DNA of 64,000 nucleotides from Limnanthes douglasii subsp. nivea. Its lineage: Eukaryota; Streptophyta; Magnoliopsida; Brassicales; Limnanthaceae. The position numbers and the translations under genes are program-made. Below, one piece after another: positions 12,147 through 21,099 of the stretch (its first letter is position 1; the number at the start of each line of letters is the position of its first letter). The stretch is from positions 79,007,910-79,071,909 of the forward strand of contig JAUPFV010000001.1 of the NCBI GenBank assembly GCA_036936605.1. The letters run 5' to 3'. The notes below the pieces were generated by a model. That model saw only the letters and a list, made by a program, of their open reading frames with translations, did not search any database and had not been told where the DNA came from.

Positions 12147-12660
12147 AAAATATGACACCTCAAAAATTCGGTGCACTCGTAAAATGTAACACTTCATAAA
12201 TTCAGTGCACTCATAAAACGTGGCACTCGAAAATTTGATGCGCTCATAAAACGTGGCACCTCGAAAATTAGATGCACTCATAAAACGTGGCACCTCGAAA
12301 ATTAGATGCACTCATAAAACGTGGCACTTCGAAAATTAGATGCGCTCATAAAACGTGGCACCTCGAAAATTAGATGCGCTCATAAAACGTGGCACCTCGA
12401 AAATTAGATGCACTCATAAAACGTGGCACCTCGAAAATTAGATGCGCTCATAAAACGTGGCACCTCGAAAATTAGATGCACTCATAAAACGTGGCACCTC
12501 GAAAATTAGATGCACTCATAAAATGTGGCACCTCAAAAATTAGATGCGCTCATAAAACGTGGCACCTCGAAAATTAGATGCACTCATAAAACGTGGCACC
12601 TCGAAAATTAGATGCGCTCACAAAACGTGGCACCTCGAAAATTAGATGCGCTCATAAAAC
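12147..12660. repeat. 34-bp minisatellite, about 15 copies
   Basis: The unit is GCACTCATAAAACGTGGCAC plus CTCGAAAATTAGAT. Copies alternate mainly between GCACTCAT and GCGCTCAT; the left-most copies are more diverged. About twelve copies keep ACGTGGC, the core of ABA-response/G-box elements. The array separates the gag fragment from the 3' end of the antisense gene, the same position that tandem repeats occupy in B, C and D. As 34 is not a multiple of three, it does not encode a stable peptide repeat. Confidence 0.95.
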
Positions 12661-12661
12661 A

Positions 12662-13099
12662 GTGTATATCTTGATGCTTATATCTTGGTGTTTCATCTGA
12701 CTCCGAATTTTCAAAATCCTCTTCTTCACTAGAATCTACATACCGTCGCTTCTGCAACTTTTCTTTTTTTCTCATTCCACTATGCTCCTTCTTACGCTCA
12801 AAATGTATTTTACGCTGAACATATTGAACGTCGCCGTCGTCATTTGATGGATCCGACTGATCATTCCGATCACCTCTTGCTATTTTAGATCTAAGTCTAG
12901 CGCCATTATTATCTTGCTTCTTTTTAGAAAATTCATCAAGTTCCGCCACTTTTCTTATCAACTCATTCATTTTACCTTCAAAATCAAATTGGTTTGATTG
13001 AATCGGAATTGACTTACCAGCTTCTTTCTCTTGCAGATCAGATCTCAACGTCTCCAAAGCTTTTCGAACAGGTGGATTATCTCCTTCCTCCGAATTCAT
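12662..13099 (-). pseudogene. N-terminal gag fragment of element A
   Basis: The frame begins with ATG at 13099, about 100 bp inside the PBS, and reads MNSEEGDNPPVRKALETLRS, with a coiled-coil-like stretch and a Lys/Glu/Ser-rich end (RRYVDSSEEEDFENSESDE). Composition and position match the N-terminal part of the element D gag. The capsid-like Retrotrans_gag domain, zinc knuckle and protease are missing: the reading frame runs into the 34 bp repeats. Such a leader may keep packaging signals, but that is inference. Confidence 0.65.
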
Positions 13100-13189
13100 C
13101 TCCGATCAACGAAAATATAAACGAAATGCTTCAAAAAATGAAAAAATTCGAGACTCGATTTTTGATCTATCGATCAAGGTATCTTCGCC

Positions 13190-13207
13190 CCCTCTTTCTA
13201 GCGCCAA
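13190..13207 (-). other. Primer-binding site of element A
   Basis: Two bases inside the 5' LTR, the minus strand reads TTGGCGCTAGAAAGAGG. The TTGGC start is shared with the sites of B, C and D. The primer tRNA was not assigned. Confidence 0.7.
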
Positions 13208-13209
13208 TT

Positions 13210-13494
13210 TGGTGAGAATAGAAATTAGCTAGAGAAGATTGAGAATATCTATAGAGATTTTCAGATGTGAATGTAATCTTTCTCCTCTAATTATTTCATA
13301 GGCGTAATCAGCCTCCTCGGCCTCTTTAAATAGGCCCAGTGAGTTAGTTACAAATTTGGTTACATAAGGGAGATATTTACAGTTCAGTCCCTATTCTTCT
13401 TATACGACTTTAATCTTACTCCATATTAATAGAACTTATCATTCAAGTCCTTATTAATTACATTTAAGCCCCTAATGAATATATTTCCTTATCA
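13210..13494 (-). repeat. 5' LTR of element A
   Basis: 285 bp copy matching 9559-9843 almost throughout; followed on its outer side by the second CTTCA target duplication. Confidence 0.95.
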
Positions 13495-13828
13495 CTTCAT
13501 ATGAAAACCACTATATAAATAATCATAGAGTCATTAGTAGATGTAGTAAAAGTTAGAAAGGAAAAGCCTAGATTGAATATTGTAAACGAAAAAATAGAGT
13601 AATCGTAAAACTACATACAAAATTAATGCAAATGTTCATCATTTTATTCTTCAAGTTCATTGTCTCTTTTCATTGATCTTCATTTATTATATCTCATCAA
13701 TTATTAGAATATTATGTCATTTTTACCTCACCACTTGGTTTTAATATTTTTATGCCTGAGGGGTATTGTTGGTAGATTTTATGTTGTAAGGGGTTTTCGA
13801 TAACATCAAAAAAGTAGATAGTTATTGT
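13495..13828. other. No gene; DNA between elements A and B
   Basis: AT-rich. It begins with the CTTCA duplication of A and may contain the right part of an older LTR ending CTCATCA at 13693-13699. The last five bases (ATTGT, 13824-13828) are the left target duplication of element B. Confidence 0.5.
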
Positions 13829-14159
13829 TGATAAGGAGATAATTCGCCAGAATAAATAATAAGGGGTTGAGTATGAATATAAAATACTTGATAGGGCTAT
13901 TATTGAATTTACTATCCTTTAGAGGAAAATTTATAAACCATGTATTTACTGAGGGACCAAAATCATAATAAAAACAGCCCACCAAGGATATTAATGGGCC
14001 CACTTTCATTTACTATAAAAGGTGACCCACTTTCTTGGTAGGTGGGACATTCAGCATTATTCTATTCTCTTTGCACTTTCTCTCTCTACGCTCTCTCTCT
14101 CTCTAGTCACGTCAGATTCAAGATCCGAGATATTCCATAAGTCATTTATTCTCTCATCA
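13829..14159 (+). repeat. 5' LTR of element B
   Basis: 331 bp. A TATA box (CTATAAAAGG) lies near 14014-14023, followed by a long CT-rich stretch (TTTCTCTCTCTACGCTCTCT), a usual arrangement near an LTR transcription start. The CT repeat is 4 bp longer than in the 3' LTR. Confidence 0.95.
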
Positions 14160-14178
14160 TTGGCATCGTCTGTGGGAA
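14160..14178 (+). other. Primer-binding site of element B
   Basis: TTGGCATCGTCTGTGGGAA follows the LTR end directly. Element C has TTGGCGCCATCTGTGGGAA at the same place, so B carries two or three substitutions. Primer tRNA not assigned. Confidence 0.75.
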
Positions 14179-14231
14179 AGCGTGATACCCAAAAATGAAT
14201 TTTTTTTTCTTTGAAAATCACGACCGAAAAG

Positions 14232-16781
14232 ATGAATGACGAGGCTGTAGAAGAGAGCGTCGGGAGAGAAATAGCCTGAGTTGTATCGTTATCCGAGGGC
14301 GAAGGAGCCCCGGGTCGAGAGCGCTATGTCCAAGGTCGGGACAAACGATCAACTCTTATCATGACCCGAAGATAGCTCCTGGAAGATATCGCCAGGCTGA
14401 ACGCTGAAAGAGAGCGGGCACTAGACGAGAAAAGGGTTCGGGAATGAAAAGGCAAGGAACCGTTCGTGGATGACCGCAGCGGAGGCAACCCGGCTGAGGG
14501 GAATCGTATCGAAGCCCGACCCGTAAGGTATTATCGGGAGCCTCGTCCCGAGGAGGGGCAAAATACCAGAAAGCAGCAGTACTCGGAGGACCATCACGGC
14601 ATTTCTACCAATTACACCTCGGACGATTCATCAGGAAGGGAGTATCGACGTCGGGAACGCCTAAGCAAACGCGCACAGAAAAATCGTGCCCGACGACACC
14701 GAGGACCTCGGTCAGACTCTCCGAAGTACAAAAAGGGTAGCACCGAAAAACAAACTCCAGTATCGTTTGAGAAAGAGGAGATGCCTGCAGCCAGTCGGGA
14801 AGAGCGTGTAGCACTTCCTCAAGTGCAATGGCCACCCTCGAACAGCCAGAACTAGGGGTACCGAACCAGCATCCAGTTCGTTAACCCAGGGGATGAAGGT
14901 CTCTACGGGGTTCAGACAGAAGGACTCGGAGGCGGAGCTTTCGGATATGGGATGAACTGGAGGGCGTCCCCATTGTCAGACGAAATACTAGCGGGGCAGC
15001 TCCCGAAGCGGTTCGATATCTCCAAGTTGGAGAAGTACGATGGGAAAAAGGATCCGGATAACCACCTGGAAGCCTTCAAAAATTTCATGCTGAGTTTTGA
15101 CAATGACGATAAACTCATATGTAGGGCGTTTTCGATGACTTTCCGAGATCGGGCGTCAAAGTGGTACAACCGACTACCACAAGGCAGCATCAAAAACTTC
15201 GGGATGTTATGGACAATGTTCAGACAGCATTTCGTCGGGAGCAAGAGCTTCCGAGCTAACGGAGACACTATTATGAATTGTAAACAGAGGTTGGGAGAGA
15301 GCCTCAGGGATTATATCAGGCGTTTTATCGATACTAAGACCGACCTGGACTATTGCGAGGAAAATGTGGCGTTAACCGCATATCGTTTGGGTTTGCTCCC
15401 GGGACCGATGAAGCAATCGGTAACTAAGAAGCAAGCATTCACTTTTTCCGCCCTTCTGGCTCAAGTGGAAAAGCAAATATTGATCGAAGAAACCGAGGTG
15501 TCCGAACTGGCTGCACAAATTCAGCAGAGCGCGCAAGCAGCGGTGGTGATAAGACAGGGGACTCAATCTCGATACGCTCAAGCAGCCCAGCCAGTTAGCA
15601 CAATACATCCGACCCAATCCTTACCTGCCAAACCTGCGGCTCAACCGAGCCAGAAAACGAGGCAAACAAGCCAAACAGCCTTGAGACCCATATCTAACAA
15701 GTGGATCTGACCGGCTTATTTCGTCGATCTGACAAAATGTGTTTCGTCAATCTATGAAAAAACTAAGAAAAGCGGGATGTATCGAAGGCCTTTCCCGATA
15801 CCAACGCCTCGGGACCAGAGGAACAACCTCTATTGTCGTTATCACGAAGACGTGGGGCACGATACTAAGGACTGCATAACCCTCAAGAAATAAATACAGA
15901 TGCTCATAGAACACGTAAACCTCCTGGAATATGTTAAGAAAGCCCGGCAGAGCACAACTTTGAAGGAAGTCGCGATAATTCCGAAGCCCGAAACCGCTAT
16001 GACCATCTCCGAGGTAACCGACCCTTTTGATGTTTCTATTGAATACCTCGACCCCGAAGCAAACCGCAACATCATCGGGATCATCGAAAAGGAGGCAGAG
16101 GAAAGCGTCGGTAATGTCAGAAACCTTTGTGAATTCTTTGAATCTCTAACTATATTCAGTGGAGATTCTATGGCAAGAACCACACACTCTTCTAGGAAAA
16201 GGCATATTGTCAACCTAACCACCCAATTAGAGGCTCGACCTTATTCCCACTCCAGAAGCGTCCCATCACCGATCTTGTATTTCGACGACGATAGGAGAGA
16301 TATAGCTGGCCCTCACGAGGATGCCATTGTGATCGGGGCGACCATTGCAGGGGAGGAATTCCGTCGCATCTTGGTGGATACTGGCAGTTCGTCCAACATA
16401 ATCTTCGCGTCCACCTTCGCCAAGTTTAGGACACCTCCGGTCATCACACGGTCAGACCGTACCATAGTAGGGTTCACGGGGTCAGCAGCTGACGTTATAG
16501 GAGAATTCGAGGGCATCGTTCAGTTAGGCCACGGCCCATCTAAGAAGGAGGTCATCGTTTTGTTCGTGGTGGTCGACGCACCGGCTTCCCATAACGCAAT
16601 TTTTGGAAGATCATGGATATCGCGAATGCATGCGGTGTCATCTACAGTCCATCAGTGTTTGAAATATGTAATCGGCAACAACGTAGGTGTAGTCCGAAGT
16701 AGCCAGAAAGCGGCGCGGGAGTGTTACCGGGCAGCGTTGGCACCCAAAAAGGATCAAGAGATGGCTCAGGCACGGGAATAA
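14232..16781 (+). pseudogene. gag-protease of element B, several nonsense codons
   Basis: One frame runs from ATG 14232 to a TAA at 16779-16781. Internal stops lie near 14277, 14373, 14445, 14853, 15708 and 15891, without frameshifts. Domains: charged N-terminal leader; Retrotrans_gag capsid-like domain at about 14990-15420 (LEKYDGKKDPDNHLEAF, SKWYNRLPQGS); a zinc knuckle of form CX2HX4HX4C at 15834-15875; aspartic protease with ILVDTGSSSN near 16370-16400. Gag would form the particle and protease would cleave the polyprotein. Some stops are C-to-T changes at CGA codons (15708 reads CGA in element C), typical of decay at methylated cytosines. The final TAA is in the same frame as RT and is discussed separately as a readthrough candidate. 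Confidence 0.88.
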
Positions 16782-16787
16782 CAGTTA
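16779..16787 (+). promoter_or_regulatory. Candidate stop-codon readthrough site between protease and RT (element B)
   Basis: TAA is followed by CAG TTA, matching the CARYYA context that promotes readthrough in tobamovirus-type plant RNAs. The downstream frame encodes QLKGLPPGSLPVDDPREAPS and continues in the same frame into RT. C has TAG CAG TTA at the same codon; D has TAA CAG TTT. Function is inferred. Confidence 0.5.
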
Positions 16788-19700
16788 AAGGGGCTCCCCC
16801 CGGGGTCGTTACCTGTTGATGATCCTAGGGAAGCTCCTAGCTATCTGACTACCGACGAGAAATGCGAACAACACCCATTTGCCGAAGGAAACGTTCTGCA
16901 GATCTTGGTTTGTTTATCACCGACCGTCAGGGAGTAGTTATTGTCTTTACTACGGGAGAAGTTAGATTTGTTCGCATGGTGCTCAAGGGACGTAACCGGA
17001 GTCCCGGAATCTTGCGTCATTCACAGGCTGACTGTCAACAAAAACGTCAGACCGGTCTCTCAAAAGTGTCGGGCTTTTTCCCTAGAAAAGGCAGACATCA
17101 TTTTGCACGAAGTCGAAAGGATGATCAGCGTCGGGCACATAAAGGAAGCAAATTACCCGTTGTGGACCTCCAATCTCGTTCTGGTCAAGAAAAAAACGGG
17201 AAGTGGAGAATGTGCGTGGATTTCACCGACCTCAATCGGGCGTGTCCAAAGGACCCTTTCCCGATGCCAAGGATTGACCAATTGGTAGATTCGACTTTGG
17301 AAAATAGGCTAATTTCATTCATGGATGCATACGCCGGCTATAATCAGATCAAGTTGCACCGAGCAGATCAGGAAAACACCACGTTTATAACAGGTCGAGG
17401 TCTGTATTGCTACAAAGTCATGTCGTTCAGACTGAAAAATGTCGGGGCAACATACCAGAGGCTTGTTAATAAAACATTTGAGGGCCAAATCGGGAGGAAT
17501 ATGGAGGTGTACATTGATGACATGTTAGTCAAGAGCGGCACTGAAGGGGACCATCTTACCGATCTCCGAGAAACTTTTGATAACCTCCGGGGTATAAACC
17601 TCAAGCTCAACCCAGAAAAATGCTCCTTCGGGGTCCGGTCAGGCAAATTTCTAGGTTTCTTCGTGAGCGAAAAAGGGATTGAAGCCGATCCCATCCAACT
17701 CCGAGCTCTTACCGACATGACCCCGCCTAAGAACATCAAGGAAGTCCAGATCCTAACCGGGCGTCTGGCTGCTTTAAATCGCTTTATCTCTCGTTCATCT
17801 GACAAATGCGCTCCCTTTTTTCAGGTCTTGAGACAAGCCAAGAATTTTGTGTGGACACCCGAATGTAACGAAGCGTTCTTAAGGATTAAACGATATATGT
17901 CGTCCCCGAACCTCTTAACAAAGCCCCTAGCAGGCGAGACCCTTTTTCTCTACATTGCGATTACTGACTTTGCGGTTAGTGCGGCCTTGATCAGTGAGTC
18001 AGGACCAGCCCCTACAGGGGTCTACTTTGTAAGCAAAAGCTTACTGGATGCGGAAACACGGTATTTGAGGCTGGAGAAAATGGCTTTAGCCTTAGTAACC
18101 GCAGCACGAAAGATGCGTCCGTATTTTCAAGCCCATCCTATCATAGTCCGCACCTCATTTGCGCTCAAGTACGTCCTCCAGCAACCGGACATGTCGGGGA
18201 GAATGTCCAAATGGTCGGTTGAACTAGGCGATTTCGACATCAACTTTGAACCGCGGACAGCCATCAAAGGCCAAATTCTGGCTGATTTTTTAGTAGAGTT
18301 TCATTCCGAACGTCCGGATCAGGATGCACCATCCAAAGAGTCCGAACCAAATGAGTGGACCATCCGCACCGACGGAGGGGCAAATGTCAATGGCTGCAGA
18401 GCGGGGATACAGATAATCACCCCAACAGGTATCAGTATGCACCATGCCATCCGATTCGGTTTCCATACTTCAAACAACGAGGCTGAATACGAAGCTGCCC
18501 TGGCCGGACTACGGCTAGCGCAAGTTTGTGGTGCAAAGCAAGTACGCCTCGTAAGCGATTCCCAACTTCTGATAAACCAAGCCTCAGGAATTGCGGAAGC
18601 TAGAAAAGAGCACCTGGTCCAGTACTTAGCAGCGTTAAGAGTGCTAGCTGCCTCGTTTGTCAAAATCACGTATGAGCACGTCCCGAGGAGCGAAAACATG
18701 GTGGCAGACTCCTTAGCAACGGTTTCCTGCTCAAACAACTTTCCCTGGGTAACCGAGCAAGAAAATCCATCCATCATTAAGCGACAGGAGCTCGATAACC
18801 GACCTGAAATCGCTTACCAGGTTTCCTCGGTAACAATTTCGGATTGGCGGCATGATATCATAGCTTTCCTAACCGAAGGACGACTACCTAGCGATGGTGC
18901 TTCGGCTCGAAAGGTTCGCAACAAGGCCCGAGGTTATGCGTTACTGGGCGACATACTATACAAGAAGTCATTCAGCCGCCCGTTGCTGAGATGTCTGGGG
19001 GTCAACGAGTCGCAGATAATTGTATCTGAACTACATGACGGTGAGGGTGCGGCACATTGTGATTACAAGGCTTTGATTATGAGGATTTTTCTCGCAGGAT
19101 TTTATTGGCTTACGATAACAGCAGACGCGCGGCAAATAGTAAAAACTTGCGACACTTGTGAGAGATTCATGAACGCGATAAACGTACCCGCGGCTCCTTT
19201 AGAGTCCATATCAGAAGGATTGCGTTTCGACCGATGGGGAATTGACCTTTTAGGACCACTACCGATGGAATCCGGCGGGAGACAGACGATCATGGTGGCG
19301 GTGGACTATTTTTCCAAGTGGGTAGAAGCCGAGCCATTGGCCGCTACTAAGACCAAAGACATCATCAAGTTTATTTGGTCCAACATCTGTTGTCGGTTCG
19401 GGGTACCCCAGAGGCTAACCATGGATAACGGACCACAATTCGACAGCGGAGAAATGAAAACTTTTTGTCCAACTCACAAGATCCGATAATGTTTCTCCGC
19501 TCCATTCCATCCCCAAGCGAATGGGCAGGTCGAAGTAATAAACCGAACCATTCTGGACGGACTCAAAAAGAACCTCGAAGGAAAGGCTGGTAAATGGCCG
19601 GACTACTTACAGGAAGTGCTATGGGCGTACCGAACCACACCTCGGACGGCAACCCATGAATCACCTTATGCTCTGGTCTATGGTATGGACGCGGTCACTC

Positions 19701-20081
19701 TAGCGGAGTCCATTTTTCCATCTTTCAGGATCGGGGCCTATGACGAAAACACAAACGAAGATGACAGACGGCTCGCTCTCGACCTCATCGAAGAGAAGCG
19801 GAGTCGCGCTCAGTTGAACTCTTTGCACTATCAGACCCTGATGAGAAGTCGATATGCATCTAAAGTACGCCGTCGGGAGTTTAAGGTCGGTGACAAGGTT
19901 TTGAGGCGCGTCTTCCTACACACCAAAGACAAAAGCCTCGGCAAGCTCGCCCCGAACTGGGAAGGACCATACAAAGTCATTGGAAAAAATCAAGAGCGGG
20001 ACATATCGTCTGCAAAACCAGCTCGGGCACTCGTTAAGACTACCTTGGAACATCAAACATCTGAAGTTGTATTTAGAATAA
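16782..20081 (+). pseudogene. pol of element B: RT, RNase H, aRNH, integrase
   Basis: The gag frame continues to the A7 run at 17190-17196, where a missing base moves it by one. RT then reads KWRMCVDFTDLNRACPKDPF with catalytic YIDDM at 17510-17524. Ty3-type RNase H lies around 17930-18290 (AITDFAVSAALI). An aRNH follows at about 18360-18740 (TDGGANVNG, NNEAEYEAAL, VSDSQLLINQ, VADSLA). Integrase has an H2C2-like zinc region near 19030-19170 and DDE-core residues in GIDLLGP, MDNGPQF and VEVINRTI. Lesions are a TAG at 16935, the A7 deletion, TAA at 19487-19489 inside integrase, and a 1-nt insertion near 19983 before the C-terminus; the expected TAA is at 20079-20081. No chromodomain was seen. 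The A7 deletion and integrase TAA also occur in element C. Confidence 0.9.
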
Positions 20082-20285
20082 TTTTACATGCCTGTAATCT
20101 GTTAAAACATTGCCTGTAAGCACTTATTGGTCGGGGATGCACTCTTTCCTACCTCGGTGGCGCGAGAAGGTTTTAATGAGGCATCATTAACGCCCGACCC
20201 CCCTGTTTGGGTTAATCAAAATTTTCTTTTGCCTTCCAATCTTTGAAGTATTACAAACTAGGTCAGCTGACGAGCTGATCGACAT

Positions 20286-20790
20286 TTGTTCCTACTAATC
20301 TTGATTGATCTAAATTTTAAATTTCCCGACCCTATGGGAAACGTTTCAATTTTATATTGATCTACAGAACCTTCATAGGTTTTTCAGTGTTTAAGTTGAT
20401 CTACATTTTAAATTTCCCGACCCTATGGGAAACGTTTCAATTTTATATTGATCTACAGAACCTTCATAGGTTTTTCAGTGTTTAAGCTGATCTACATTTT
20501 AAATTTCCCGACCCTATGGGAAATGTTTCAATTTTATATTGATCTACAGAACCTTCATTGGTTCTTCAGTGTTTAAGCTGATCTACATTTTAAATTTCCC
20601 GACCCTATGGGAAATATTTCAATTTCACATTGATCTACAGAACTTTCATAGGTTTTTCAGTATTTGCACTGATCTACATTTTAAGCTTTCCCGACCCCAA
20701 GGGAAGTATTTCAGCCCTCTATTGGTCTGCCAAGCCTTCATAGGTCTTTCGGTATTTAATTGACCCGCTTCTTAAATTACCCGACCCTAC
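20286..20790. repeat. 91-bp tandem repeats, about 5 copies (element B)
   Basis: The unit carries TGATCTACATTTTAAATTTC, CCGACCCTATGGGAAA and CTTCATAGGTTTTTCAGTGT. Spacing between successive CTACATTTTA copies is exactly 91 bp (20401, 20492, 20583, 20674); copies decay to the right, and GACCCTTCATAGGTCTTTCG still occurs near 20850. The array lies between the 3' ends of pol and the antisense gene. Confidence 0.93.
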
Positions 20791-21099
20791 AGATCTAATT
20801 GGCCTAATCAATACTAGAGCCTTAATAGGCTTTTCTCTTGAATATCCCGACCCTTCATAGGTCTTTCGATTCCCAAACCGATCTACATTGAACCAACGAC
20901 CTCTCGTTAGGTTCTGACGATCACAAATACAGTTATCAAATACAACATTCATAAAAACATGCAGTACGAACACAATGAACGGATAAAGGGAAGTTCTATT
21001 TACAAAAGGTAATAGGGGGCTCCGCAGCCCCCAAAATAAGTCTGTTAACGCAAAAAACAAAAAAAACGATCACAAGAACACAAAAAACAACGTCGGGAA

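Larger units (their letters stand above)
9559..13494 (-). mobile_element. Element A: non-autonomous Tat-related LTR retrotransposon with captured PPR fragment
   Basis: Two 285 bp LTRs (9559-9843 and 13210-13494) differ by only a few substitutions. They are flanked by an exact 5 bp target duplication CTTCA (9554-9558 and 13495-13499). The primer-binding site lies next to the right LTR and the polypurine tract next to the left one, so the element reads on the minus strand. Order in element direction: 5' LTR, PBS, N-terminal gag fragment, 34 bp minisatellite, an oppositely oriented gene remnant with a host PPR segment inside, PPT, 3' LTR. Protease, RT, RNase H and integrase are absent, so it would need help in trans. 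Its LTR tip TGATAAGG matches that of B and C. LTR divergence by eye (about 1.4%) is the lowest of the four complete elements. Confidence 0.93.

Noticed and set aside
12120..12311. Minus-strand ORF through the 34 bp repeats as a repeat protein
   Set aside because: The period is not a multiple of three, and the ORF exists only because the unit lacks stops in some frames.
12147..12660. 34 bp repeats as a CRISPR array
   Set aside because: Units are contiguous without spacers and the context is a plant LTR retrotransposon.
14605..14835. Minus-strand ORF repeated over gag in B and C (also 44006-44236)
   Set aside because: Conserved only because B and C are sister copies; shadow of gag without start context.
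17188..17200. A7 run as a programmed -1 frameshift site
   Set aside because: It lies inside RT, not at a gene boundary, and element D reads the same place in frame with a different A-rich sequence. A shared mutation of B and C is simpler.
16862..17205. N-terminal 110 codons of the long pol-region ORF in element B as a real protein start
   Set aside because: Its first part is out of frame with RT; the genuine RT N-terminus lies in the other frame (CSRDVTGVPESCVIHRLTV) and joins at the A7 contraction.
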